A program made the translations under genes and the position numbers. Of a stretch of DNA of 64,000 nt, positions 33,761-45,300 are shown piece by piece. Source of the DNA: Reticulitermes speratus (lineage: Eukaryota; Arthropoda; Insecta; Blattodea; Rhinotermitidae); NCBI GenBank assembly GCA_021186555.1, contig JAJKFL010000013.1:28166743-28230742 (forward strand), given 5' to 3'. The stretch's first letter is position 1. The number at the start of each line of letters is the position of its first letter. The notes beneath the pieces are model-generated. The model ran no database searches, was not told the DNA's origin, and worked only from the letters and a program-made list of their open reading frames with translations.

Positions 33761-36700
33761 ATCCCGTGCCTGGTGACACTATCTTATTGTTGACGTGCAG
33801 GTTATATAATTCTAATTCTCTAGAATAGGCGGGAATAGGCGGAGAGATCGTCCACTATTTGTTAATCTGTCGGGGTCTTCGCGTAGTACATGCCAGCTAC
33901 TTTGAAACCCCATTTTTAAAAGTATTGTTACTGTACGATCGTCAGACATAGATTTCAAGTCAAAAATATCTGCTAGTCGAGTATTATTTTAGTGCGGCTT
34001 CTTTACACCTTAAATTTCTGAAAACCCCTCAAACTTCCACACTATTACAACGTTAGTGGCTTCAGACTTACGAATAATATTTAATACACAATATGAAGAC
34101 ACTTTACAAATTAAATATTCGTCTCAAATTTGACGTGCCTAGCTCCAGTCGTTCATTAGTTACTGCTGTCAAACCAAGAGGTACAGAAAATTTCCACACG
34201 GCCATCATGTTGTTATTTGACATTCAACATAAATATTACGTCAACCAATGTCTGATGATACACGCGCGCACACGATTTCGGGGCCTTATTATAAGAGGCG
34301 CCACAACTGTTCCCACTGCGTGTAGTAAATTAGAAAGTACGGCATTTATTGGCCTTCATTGACACAACTTACACACCAAGTTTCGTGAAAATCAGTGTCT
34401 GGTTCGAAAGCTAATAAAAGGGGACACACGTAAGAAGCTTATGTCTATCGCGAGGGGAATATAGGCCACATATTGATGGAGAATATGGTTTAGAGGCGAC
34501 AATATACGGCTTAATAAAGTTTACCCTTGGAACGACATAAATGAAAGACCATCAATAATCAACGATAATTCAAAACATTAAGAAATGAATGATGCATTTC
34601 CCACTAGCATATACACATTTAAAGTAGTTTTTGCTGCTTTTAAAGCACAAATTAAAGCCTAAATTTTACGCACAGTTTTCCGGCAGCGTCTACTATACAC
34701 CCCCGTTTCCTAGTACCAAGCATTCGTAATTCAGGCAGTGAACTGGACCTGAGGGACCATGTTTAAAAATAGAAAACAATTTGATTTGATACTGCCATAT
34801 TGCATTTTTCGTTCCATTTTCCACGTTATCCCGAAGTTCATGTATGCTTCCCGTAGTATATAATAAGCTTCAATGAAAGCGACAAACAGTGCAGCTAATC
34901 CAAGTTTCAGCTGCTCCTGACTCTGAAGAGGCTAACGGGAAGAAACCCTGAGGGACAAAAAGGCCTAGTTATGCACACTAATGACCTACGTGAAGACGAC
35001 TTAGCACATAAATTATTCTTCGTCACGTTTGAAGTGAAAATGAAACATGCTGTTAGGAAGTTCAATAACCTCACAAGTCTATCTCTCAATGGCTTATGAC
35101 TTTAGGAAATTACAAAGAGAAGACGATGAGCAATTTTAACGTCAGCATTAAAATCAGATTTCTGCCGAAAGAAATATCAGACTTGCCATATCTTTAGCTA
35201 AACTGCTCGGTCGTAGGGGAAGTTTAACAGCAACCGTATACGCATCGGAAATTTCTTATACATAAGGAAAACCGGAGTGTTCATACTTCGAAATTTGTAG
35301 CTACTTGATTGTCTAAAATTATATTTAAGAATTAAATACGCAATCAAGAAGATAAACGTAAAAATTGTAAAACTTAAACAGGACTGAATACGGGACTACT
35401 TTTAAAGTTCTATAAAGTAATACCTGTAATAAAACTATTACATCGATAAAGACTTTAGACTCCTCAAACCAAAAGGGTAGATAAATAGAAGCAGTTGTAT
35501 AAGGTCCATAACGTCTCTTGCGGGCCGTAGGATAATTGACCAGGTTAGAAATCAACACGATGGGAGACAAACTAACTTCAGCTTCTTTTAAATACTAGGT
35601 ACAATAACTGATTATAAACTGAAATGGTTCCAGTATTTCGAAATTATGAAAGTGTACGTTTTCTGAAAAATTTTATCCTGTAAAATATCAAAAGGTAGAA
35701 GATGAAGAGGCAGACGAAGGAGAGGTGGGAAAATTTAGTGTTGAATGCAAGTATTGAAGAGTCTGCTAAGCTTGGTTCTTAAAAAGCGTGAGGTAACAAA
35801 TACGGCTCTCTATTTAGAAAGAGTATAAAGATTTAAAATTCTAACTGAATTTAAAGACATCGTGGTTCATGCGTTCATGATATGCCTGCTAACCGTCAGC
35901 AAAAAAAAAAAAAAAACCAAATGAAGATGTTCGATATCAATTTAAGGTGTTGAAAATTAACTGTAAGAATAGATATGACACATTATTTGGGCCACAACTA
36001 CCCCGATATAAAAAAACACTCAACAGTGAAAGGGACCTTGCACCTATATGCACTTGCAAAATCTGAGAATTAATCTGTGGTTGAAACCAGAAAATATATC
36101 AAATTTACGCACCTGTTACGTCATTAAATAGACGTAAGATTCTTCCGACCATTCCAGGAAAGTAAGAATAAAGTGCTACTTACACATTTTGCGTAACGTG
36201 TCGTGATTATGACAGAACCTCGAAACATATAGTCGAAATAATTCCAGTTACTGATATGTGATTTCACAGCAAAGAATTGGAAATCAAGTCGACTCTCTAA
36301 TGCCAGTATCACTTGCCATTCTGCCTAAAGGATTTCTGTGTCCATCCATCAGGAAGAAAATAAATGACAGCAGTGTTCCTGGAATTACAAAGGGCCTCAC
36401 TGATCAATCGGTTGGACATGAGCAATGCTCTGCAGGAAACGTTCCAAACAACGAATCCCAATGATGAATGTTATCCTCACTTAGCGTGGATTACCTCAAA
36501 ATGCGTTACGTTTCGAAAGGCTTAATTTTGTGATTGTATTAGCGACAATTCCTGAACAGGGTAAAGCAGAGTATGTCAACTGCCAGAAGTGAAATATATT
36601 GTAATTATGTCAAGTGGCCTTCAAAGGAATAAAACGAAAAACTAATCCTAAAGTAACAGATATATAATTTTGATTCCACTTTCATCTTCTTCGAATATGA

Positions 36701-37730
36701 AGATGCACTGCATATAGCTAAGCGTGATGGTTGAAGAATTCCCTTGACGCCACTGGAAAAAAAATTAAATTTCTGATCGCTACTAATCATTTATTATGAA
36801 TATGACGAAATGCCAGATCAAAGGTATAACTCCAAGTGAAACCGGGTTATGGTACAAAAGAAACCATGTCCCATTGCTACTTTGTCAGCCTCCAACTGCC
36901 TGAGCTTGGCACAGCACTGATCACTAACACCTCAACATTACCACTGCAGTGTGTACGAATGCTTTCAGTTTACCGATGTAATAATTACCTGCAGCACTGT
37001 GAATTCTCTCCTTTGTGGGGCTGTCCGCTTCAGTTAGAGGCACGAGTTGGGCTCTAGTCATTGCAAGCCCCTATGCCTACTCCAACTACGACACTGGGAG
37101 GAATAAGTTGGGAGCAATTTTATGGTGTTAAGAGAACTATTTCAGATGGTGTGTGCACAAACTACATCACTACACCGTGAATATTGGAGGAATCAGAATT
37201 ATAGACTGAATGAACTTTCGCTTCCCACGCGAAACACAGTTTAAACTATCGGTAGAACGAAATACGACACACATACGCATAATATTGGTTTTACCTTCAA
37301 CAGGTATGCAGCGAAATCAATGTAGCAGGTTTCTACGATATCGTGGAGTTTTGGGAACTATACTGCATATTTTTTCTCGTTTAAAGGTATGTGATAAGGT
37401 CGCCAAATACGATATAACGGAGGCACAGTTCACCATAGAGTAAGTAATATGGGCACCAAACGTCGTTCATAGGATTTCGTTTCCATGTATTGGAAAACAT
37501 CCTACAGTTGTAAGGTATCGAGGATGACAGCGGAAATCGAGAGAAGTGATTTTTCATACATATAATTTTTTTTACATCCCTCGACGTCTCTTGGTTCATT
37601 ATCTGAAGAAACGATATTCAATCCGTTGTTCCCTAACGCAAATTGTGTGTTAAGAAAGGAGGCGATTTTTGAAATTTTTGAGTGTATAAAGCAATGGATA
37701 GTTTCTTCTTAGGTACAAGTGCTGTTCAAA
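33761..37730. other. 4 kb unassigned intergenic DNA
   Basis: No gene recognised. The frame at 34093-34362 (89 codons) is followed by ACCAAGTTTCGTGAAAATCA at 34376, a pattern like the tails of insect non-LTR elements, so this may be an old element end. 16-A run at about 35901-35916. Other ORFs (35325-35570, 36258-36464, 36836-37057, 37210-37443) have no motif. Confidence 0.4.
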
Positions 37731-37738
37731 AAACACGC

Positions 37739-38023
37739 AATTTTTTTTTTTGATGAAGGGCCCTGCAGGAGAAGCTACGGGCGCACCGCAGCCTTGAGGC
37801 TTATTGTGCAACCCTGTGATGAAGATGATTCGTGTTTTTTTCGTTTTTCCGAGTAATGGAGCACCGGTGGAATGAAAATTGACAGGGGAAAACAGAAGTA
37901 CTCGGGGAAAAACTGTCCCAGTGCCACTTTGTCCACCACAAATCCCATATGGACTGACCCGGGATCGAACCGTGCTTCCGTGGTGAGTGGCCGGCGACTT
38001 ACCGCCTGAGCCATGGCACGGCC
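37739..38023 (-). mobile_element. tRNA-headed SINE, family C, with target-site duplication
   Basis: On the minus strand the copy begins GGCCGTGCCATGGCTCAGGC (A-box region) and has the B-box GGTTCGATCCCGG. It continues through CCATATGGGATTTGTGGTGG and AGTGGCACTGGGACAG to an A-tail (T-run at 37741-37751). AAACACGC at 37731-37738 and 38024-38031 is the likely target duplication. A 121-codon minus frame overlapping it is fortuitous. Confidence 0.75.
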
Positions 38024-38175
38024 AAACACGCTATTAAGCCAGTAATGTGAAGTACACAACACTAACGTGTGATATACAGGAACGTTTACAACAGACTTTG
38101 TAACATTGTAAACTGTGAGTGTAGATATGTTACCAAACATAAATAAATATACACATAAACATATTCTAATAGTTT

Positions 38176-38662
38176 CACGTTGTATTCACCGTGCATCTTG
38201 TTAACTAATTAAAAGTTTTATTAGACCAACATGTGCACTATATTCTTATAACCAAGTCGATCACAAGACTAGTCACAACGCAACCAGACGGTGCACCACA
38301 CAACGCAGAACTCGTAACAACAAAGCACAGGAAAACTTCAACATCCTTGTGATAACTGCATACAAGACCGGACTGCCTTTAATTTTTATATAACAACAGA
38401 TATGTAATTTTAAGCTTTTATGTAAACACATTCCCTAGGATTTTACAGCTGAAAGAAATAATACCTAAATCCATTGGGACCTAAGATTTATTTTACTTTT
38501 ATGTAGCTGTACTAACTTTTTTAAAAATTGAACAACAGATGTAAAGTCTATGTAAAAATCTTTGACCCCCTGAGGATGGCCTGTTATAGGCCGAAACATA
38601 TGTAGGGGTGATTGACTTGGTTATAAGAATATAGTGCATATGTTGGTCTAGTGAAACTTTTA
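38176..38662 (+). mobile_element. Short retroelement with one hammerhead and inverted ends (copy A)
   Basis: A 487-bp element flanked by 15-bp direct repeats with two transitions (ATATTCTAATAGTTT at 38161-38175, ATATTCTAACAGCTT at 38663-38677). Its left end (CACGTTGTATTCACCGTGCA) matches copy B. Inverted arms are 57 bp (38208-38264 and 38608-38664). The hammerhead lies just inside the right arm only; the left arm lacks a mirror copy, so this element is asymmetric. The 340-bp interior has no recognisable coding sequence. Confidence 0.68.
38565..38609 (+). ncRNA. Hammerhead ribozyme motif, type I, best-formed copy
   Basis: Helix I ACCCC (38565-38569)/GGGGU (38605-38609), CUGAGGA (38570-38576), extra U (38577), helix II GGCC (38578-38581)/GGCC (38589-38592) plus a U-A pair, and GAAA (38593-38596). 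Helix III is ACA/UGU with a two-nt loop, and the cleavage triplet is GUA (38602-38604), with predicted cleavage after 38604. Every core residue is canonical except for the inserted U after A9. The very short helix III is typical of hammerheads described in Penelope-like elements, which often work better as dimers. Confidence 0.72.
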
Positions 38663-38791
38663 ATATTCTAACAGCTTTGGAGACTTGGCTTTCAATATAC
38701 TGAACGCATGACATTGTATAATAATCTGTTACCAGTGCATAGGAAAGTACATATCTTGATGACAACGTTACAACGTCTAGACAGGTAGTTT

Positions 38792-39189
38792 TTTTTTATG
38801 GCTCGACAGCCTTATATGGGCTTGGGCCTCCTCGTTTCATCGAGGTTTCATGGTCACACACATTTGAGACACACCACAGTCGATAGGACTCCCCTGGACG
38901 AGGGACAAGCTCGTCGCAGAGACCTCTACCTGACATCACACAACACTCACAAGAGACAGACATCCATGCCCCCGGTGGTTTTTTTTTTGGCCTGTCCGGG
39001 GTTTTTCCCCTTTGATAAATTTTTTGTACTGTTTAAATTCTTTCGTCCTTCATGTCACTTTACGTTCCATGCTACCGTCCTTACAACACAACACATACAT
39101 CCATGCCCCCGGTGGGATTCGAACCCACGATCCTAGTAAGCGAGCGGCTGAAGACCCACGCCTTAGACCGCACGGCCACTGGGATCGGC
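38792..39189 (-). mobile_element. tRNA-headed SINE, family A, composite, with target-site duplication
   Basis: On the minus strand: head TGCCGATCCCAGTGGCCGTG, CGGTCTAAGGCG (A-box) and GGGTTCGAATCCCACCGG (B-box), then the body (GGAGTCCTATCGACTG-like, AACCTCGATGAAACGAGGAG) and an A-tail (T-run 38790-38798). AGACAGGTAGTT at 38780-38791 and 39190-39201 is a perfect 12-bp target duplication. Between head and body a stretch at about 38979-39099 interrupts the standard layout and the string CCATGCCCCCGGTGG occurs twice (38967 and 39101), suggesting an internal duplication or template switch. Open frames here are SINE-derived. Confidence 0.8.
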
Positions 39190-39201
39190 AGACAGGTAGT
39201 T

Positions 39202-42200
39202 AGATGACATTAAATGTAGTCTTTATGGAAAGAATCATATTATTTTACACGTAAATTACTACGCGCAACACAACGGAAACTTCCAAATGAAAACTCCATT
39301 ATATTACACTTTTAGTAAACGTTCCGATAACGGCGCGCCTAAAGCCAAATCTGTAGATATTCTTAATCAATATATTCTTGAAGGAAGTGAGTTTTAGTTT
39401 CACGTTACTGTCGTCTTTACCCAGGCATAAAATGTTCCTGATAGCCATTCGATACAAAGCTTGGTGAGACCCACAGATATTGCGGACGTGCGAGTGAAGG
39501 ACGCTACACAACATTCCTGCCAGAAATGGAAGTCCCACCTGCCAAACCTAAGCAACTTTAAATGGCTGACGTATCACAGCTCTCCAAACACTCCATCAGA
39601 AATAGGTTGCAACTACTGCGCTGTTTAGTGTTGCAACTTCTCAAATATTTCCAGGTATTAACATTTTAGTGACCAATAAGTAGTGTCAACTGTCTCACTG
39701 AAGTTTCCTTTCTTGAACAATAGTAAAAGGCGATAAAAAGTGCAAAAGAAAGGACAAATGGAACGGAAATAAAATTATGTGCATGTTGACTCAGGATTTA
39801 TTTTAAAGCTGACAAAATAAAAACTTATCTGTTCAGATTATTTTTCAATATTTTTCACGCTTAATTCAAATTCTTGAAGATCACTTTCAAATACCTTTTA
39901 CCGCCCCAATTTTAGCACTATTGACGACAGGGTATTACCACTAATGATGCATAAGTAAAACATATCAGTATTACTTACAATGTGGCCTCAAAAGTTTCTC
40001 TTTCTCTTGATTTGGCCCCTTATCACAAGCTTGCTCATCATTGGTGCAGAGTGTACATTATGAAGTTCTCTTCACAATACAATTTATGCTAGCCCACTAC
40101 TGCTTCCTCCCCCTTAGATCCAAATGTTTGAATTGTTTTGCCTTTAACTGATCCGGAATAAGGGATCCATATGTCGGACACGCTTATCTGTGTCACACAG
40201 ATGTAGGCACTGCCAGATATCCCATGCAGATGGTATTTTAACCTCGCTGTGCACGGGTTTGTATTTGATACTCATTTTATGTCCGAATATAATTTGAAAC
40301 TAGCGTACTTAATTACAGCATCCTTTGCATTAAAATGATTGTACACGTTTAAACCGAAGCTGTGAGCACTTCAACTTCTCTTTTGTAAATGTAACTGGAA
40401 CATCCATTTACTTGGTTTCAAAAGGGGAATTAATTAATTCGGGGAAACTGATAACAACATTAACAACGAATAACACTCGAATTACAACGCCACACTGAAA
40501 AAAGTTTTCTGTGGATATGCGTTTAATATGCAGTACCAGCTAAAGTTAATCAAACAAAAGTTTTGGCTCTGCCATAGCTTTATGAAGTCAAAGTCATAAT
40601 TTTTAAAATTTTTCAGACTGAATTAATTTGTGTTTTAATATGAATTTCATATTTACAACTTTCCTGAAAAAATTGTTTGTTTTTCACCTGGTAAAGAAAT
40701 GTACTTATTTTAGGAGACCCAAATCTTAATTATCGTGTTTACAAGGCTGTGCCTTTGGACAATCCTGAACCAGTTAAATTCAGTTCACACGTTCAGATCT
40801 ATTTCTGTAAGACAGATTTTGTTAGCCCCTTACACACTTCTACGTTTTCGAAGATGTCCCGCCCCGTGAGGTTTTCTAACTGCAGTTCTGTATGAATTGT
40901 TCATATTCCATGCGTGCTACATACCACATCCATCACACGCTCCATTACTTAATCGTCCCCTTGATACATTCGAATTTTATGATTGATTTTAACCAACAGC
41001 ATTACAACCCGATAAAAATATTTTTGAACAAGTGTCATGTAAGTTGAATATAATTCCTCATGTAAAGTGTTTAAATGAAAAGATAAAATAGCCTATTTTT
41101 GTAAAAAATAAACACGACTTCGGCATGAAGCCATGAGGCAACTCTCGTAGAGTGTTTTAAGGCATCAACACGTCCATCGCGCTAAGGTTCGAGGTGGTGT
41201 GCAAATGTGTCGCATGCTTTTTACCCATTAAGTGTAATAATGTTCCTGACGCTCTTCCTTGAGGATAAGTGATAACCGTACGAACAACAGGTGACACAGA
41301 TAGCTAAGAAAAACGTTTCTGTGTGAGAGAGAATTAATAGTGAATATTACTTGACGAGAAACTCTGTGATTATATATATACAAAGTATGGTAACCTGCTA
41401 TTTTATTGATGGTCAAGTGAAAAACATACAATAGACTGGACATGTAATTCTGACAGGTAAAGCAAGAAACTCACAGCGAAATTTGATAGTGAAGTTTTTG
41501 GAATGTGCTTAAAGACCGTGAATGATAATGGTATATGTGAATTAGGATGTGAGGATGCAAAATGAACTAAACTCAAAATGAAGAGTCCAATGGGCTTGGC
41601 GGCATGAAATCATCATATCCAGTTCATTACGCGTTTACTTTCTTGCGTCATATTTAGTTAAGCTAAAATGCTACGCTTTTGACCAGTTTATAACCAACAT
41701 GCAGATAATTAATGACTTCCAGTGGTTCGTTTTTCAGCAAACCAGTTTAATAAAGGTAAAATCGTCGGAGAGAGGACAACCGAAGTGTGCTGAAATACAA
41801 ATTAAATCTGAAACGTGTGACCCGACAGGTTTTGCTGAAATAGTTCACGCATTTTATGCAGAAATTATTCAACCTCAGTGAAGACGACCGCATCATTCTT
41901 TGAAGCTTATGAATAATTAATAATTTATGCGAGGGAGTCGTTGGATCTTGGCACAATTTCCGACACAGAGGAACACAGACGTGAGGTCTGAATAGACAGC
42001 AAATGACAGAAAGAGACATTCCAGTTCCTGAAATAAGGTCCCTGGGATATTTTGGAAGGAGAAGATAAGAGAGAGGCTACATTTTTGAAGACACGGGGAA
42101 GTACATATCAACACTCGCATTTATCATCAAAATACGATACATCACGTAACATCCTCAACCAAACATTTTTTAAGAATACACGTAATTTTCATACCGGATT

Positions 42201-42232
42201 TATACTATATATATTTTTACCCATAATACACG
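39202..42232. other. 3 kb unassigned intergenic DNA
   Basis: No gene recognised. ORFs at 39299-39538, 41228-41443 and 41747-42019 (all minus) have no motif. Confidence 0.45.
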
Positions 42233-42880
42233 GGTTGTTAAAAAATGAGTTACAGACTTTAAAGGTGTGTAGTACTCACTTAAACTAGCACAAAGTTCCC
42301 AGTCAACGTATGTTCTAATTCCAATACCGTCAAAGAAATGGGCGATGTATGCATGCAAGTGGATACTACGAGGATAACACTGCAGTACGCTATAAGAGAA
42401 GGTCATCTTAGGAGACCAGCACTTAGGACCAGTTGTCTTACCTAACAGACTATGAGGTGTACTGCACCATAGGTTTTTGTTTGATGATTTACCAGTACTG
42501 TTTGAAGACGTGTCTGTTCATCAACCACACACGTGGTTAATGCATGATGGGGAAACGCCTCATTTTCTCCGCGTTCACAGACAGCACCTGCACCAGACTT
42601 TCGGTGGACAGTGGATAGGAGGTGGAGACCCAGTCAAATGGCCTGCGCGATATGCTCATTTCAATGAGTATTACACACTCTCAAACTCTGTAACACTTTT
42701 TTGTTAACACATTGTATACGATTAAAGAACTAGTAAATAATATTCTTGCTTTTCTTCAGCATCTCCAGGCAAATGTTTGGGTGGAACTTTCAAATGGGAC
42801 ACAAACGTTTCTTTGCAAACATTATATAATCGCTATTCAGAAACACATATCCATTTTATACGACGATATATGGTCTCAGA
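42233..42880 (+). pseudogene. Mariner-like (DDE) transposase remnant with a disrupting inverted repeat
   Basis: The plus frame from about 42477 reads HTWLMHDGETPHFLRVHRQH and then HQTFGGQWIGGGDPVKWPAR (42531-42650). This matches the MHDGAPxHF ... WIGRGG ... WPARSPDL region of a mariner-like transposase family, with D of HDG as the second catalytic residue. After WPAR the expected SPDLxPxD segment with the third catalytic residue is missing. In its place lies a sequence (42660-42714) that is the inverse of 42233-42287 (shared core GTTACAGA...GTGTGTARTACTCA). Weak C-terminal similarity resumes at about 42712-42870. Stops and frameshifts make it non-functional. Confidence 0.55.
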
Positions 42881-43582
42881 AGTCGAAACGGTGTCGATAA
42901 ATAACCTACAAATTAATCAAAGTTCAGAATCGTCTCAAGGAAACAGCTTCAAACTTTTAGCACCTAACATTACTTACGTACAGTGTAATCACAATGTTTG
43001 AATATGACTATACATCGCACACTGCTTCGAAAGTCATTAATTTCGTAACGGATTTATATCAAGCCAGATTTTAGAAACTTCAAACGATTCACCGGAGAGT
43101 AAATCAACCAAATTTCAAAATTTCGAACCTTTTACACAAAACTCCAAAACAGTCTGCGGTTCGGAAAATCAGAAGCAAGCATCTGTGGAAAATGAACACT
43201 TCCTCTTGTGATGCAGCACCACCGATTGTAGCCCCAATTCTATTAATGCCTTAATTATCATATGGTGGACATAAGCAGTTATTTCTGCAACACTGGAATA
43301 GCAGGCGCTCTGGTCACGCACAATGTGAAGGTCCTGTCAGTCCGTCTAAAAATTTCATCTCAAAATCTAATCAATGGAATTTAATCAATTTTTGGTACTG
43401 GCAGTAAACACTAAACGCTGCGGTAAAAGTCATTGCGGTTTGTATCGATCCCCTTACAACAGGGCCACATAAATCTCTCTAATTCCCTAAAATAGCGCCT
43501 ATTTAAAACGCAGTAGAAAGTTGTATTCCAATTTCGAGTAATCATGCGAGATTTCAGGCTCCCGCCACGGTTCTGTTGAAGT
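42881..43582. other. Unassigned intergenic DNA
   Basis: No gene or repeat recognised. Confidence 0.45.
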
Positions 43583-43777
43583 CTTTGCTCTTCTGGGATG
43601 TCACGCGGTGTATGTTGGTAGTTGGTTACAGACGTTTCGGGACAACGTATTGGTCCCTTCTTGAAGGTTCAAGCAGTCTTGGACTGCTTGAACCTTCAAG
43701 ATGGGACGGATAGGCTTTCCCGAAACGTCGGTAACAAACTAACAATATACACCGCGTAACGTTCCAGAACAGCAAAG
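43583..43777. repeat. Family-2 element: 195-bp near-perfect palindrome
   Basis: Outer arms CTTTGCTCTTCTGGGATGTC (43583-) and, inverted, GTTCCAGAACAGCAAAG (to 43777). The centre is a perfect 19-bp inverted repeat, 43660-43678 and 43682-43700, around a 3-nt TTG loop. GTTTCGGGAC and GTCCCGAAAC-type motifs sit symmetrically. Each arm has a helix-II-like hairpin (GGGAC/GTCCC or GGGA/TCCC) before CGAAACGTC and GTAAC. This recalls the hammerhead layout, but the CUGANGA segment reads UUCAAGA, so G5 is lost. Confidence 0.8.
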
Positions 43778-44074
43778 GCCTCGAGTAGCCATATTTTCCA
43801 AATACGCCCTTTTCGAAAAGCTTGACTAGCATTTGGGACACTTTCGTCGACTTTTGTTTTCTTTATACCGAAAAGTTTCGAAAAAGGAAAGTGTTTTCGT
43901 CTTCAAGTGGAAAAGGGGAAGAATCTTAATCTGGTGGGCCCGTTTGTTGCCGTCAAAACAATTAAAGCATCTAGTGTTTCACATACGGCACTAGCTTTGT
44001 GGTGCTTAGTTATTTCTGATTTAGGCTAAATCTTATAACATAAAGGTAACAACTAAAATTTTCCCCTGTACACA
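43778..44074. other. Unassigned intergenic DNA
   Basis: Nothing recognised. Confidence 0.45.
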
Positions 44075-44335
44075 CCATGAAGGCATATGGGACAGGGAAT
44101 GTTTAGCGCCAATCATTCTAATCCTCGGCGTTAGATGGAGGTGATGGTCAGTTGATGCCCCGACTGCTTTACCCGCGGGGAAAGAGCTCCCGGTACCCCA
44201 ATTCAATAGGAGACTGGGTGGGCACCACACAGGTCAGTACGCCTTTGACAAGAAAGCAATCCCTTGCCCCTGCCGGGAATGGAACCACGATTCCTCGCTT
44301 GCCGATCCAGTGGCTTAATCACTCACTACAGCAAC
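44075..44335 (-). mobile_element. SINE family B copy
   Basis: On the minus strand: tRNA-like head with TGAGTGATTAAGCCACTGGA and GTGGTTCCATTCCCGG (diverged B-box), then GCCCACCCAGTCTCCTATTG, GGTACCGGGAGCTCTTTCCC and TCACCTCCATCTAACGCCG, ending near CTTCATGGTG. Same order as 2.94-3.23 kb. No target duplication found. Confidence 0.65.
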
Positions 44336-44527
44336 TACGATGTTACACCGCACCGAGTCAATAAAATTTGTTTCCTATTATTCTGATTCATTTCATGAAC
44401 ATTAGGTACTACGTTGTCAAATGCATACGTTATAGACAGGACATTTCGGGAATTCGTTCTACTCCCATCTTTAGATGATTGGTTAGCACTATGATGATAA
44501 TTTCTTTGTCCCGTATCAAGTTTTTAT

Positions 44528-44772
44528 TTGTTTTTATTTTTTCATTTTTTTCACTGGCTCGACAGCCCCTTGGGGGCCTAGGCCGCCTCATTTTTCGAGG
44601 CTTCACGATCACACACTTTTTAGACACACTACACTCGGTAGGACTCCTCTGGACGAGTGACCAGCCCGTCGCAGAGACCTCTACCTGACAACACACAACA
44701 CTCACAAGAGACAGACATCCACGCCCCCGGCGGGATTCGAACCCACAATCCCAGTAAGCGAGCGGCCGCAGA
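44528..44772 (-). mobile_element. tRNA-headed SINE, family A, with 13-bp target-site duplication
   Basis: Minus-strand copy with B-box GGGTTCGAATCCCGCCGG, body GGAGTCCTACCGAGTG and AGCCTCGAAAAATGAGGCGG, closing GGGGCTGTCGAGCCAGTG and an A-rich tail (44528-44553 on the plus strand as T-rich). ATCAAGTTTTTAT at 44515-44527 and again at 44773-44785 is a perfect target duplication. The head is truncated: the A-box is missing, so the 5' end lies within the tRNA part. 69- and 139-codon frames crossing it are SINE-derived. Confidence 0.85.
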
Positions 44773-44785
44773 ATCAAGTTTTTAT

Positions 44786-45300
44786 ACTGCGTCAAAATCC
44801 GCCACAAACCTTTTGATAATGGATGGATTATGATTCTGAGCTCTTGCATTAGAATTCCTCTGGGGCATCATCTCTCTTAGTAGAAGAACCTTCTTTACAT
44901 GTGTCTATATTACTATATGCTATCAAAATCCATACGATCTTTCCATTATATTTAAATTTAGAATAATATTATATAAGTACCAAATCCCGTTAATTCCATT
45001 ATATTTTCAATGTTAGTTAATAGAATTCTAAAAACCAATCCCTGCGTAAATCAATAATTACGCTATTTTCTTCGGCCACAAGAACAAAATTCTAACCCCC
45101 CGCCATTTGTGACTTTACCTCTGACGTGACACTTGTCTAAGCTTTCAATAAAGGAGTGCACGCACCTTAGGATTGTATCTATTAACTGGTCTAAGTAACA
45201 ATTTCAGTAAATATTTTCAGTTATAACACAAACACTTCTTTGTAAATATAATTACTGTTGTCAATCATCTTACTTTTCCTCTGGTTGTAATAAATCATAC
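44786..45300. other. Unassigned DNA before the LINE
   Basis: AT-rich. The LINE's missing endonuclease domain is not found here, which places the 5' truncation close to 45300. Confidence 0.5.

Noticed and set aside
35690-35770. Arg-rich stretch (GRRRGRRRR-like) as another RTE basic tail
   Set aside because: Only a short purine-rich patch; none of the neighbouring RTE blocks is present.
36836-37443. Consecutive plus-strand frames as exons
   Set aside because: No conserved motif, and no acceptable donor/acceptor pairing that improves coding potential.
44430-44849. 139-codon minus-strand frame
   Set aside because: Crosses a SINE and both target duplications. The protein is translated SINE.
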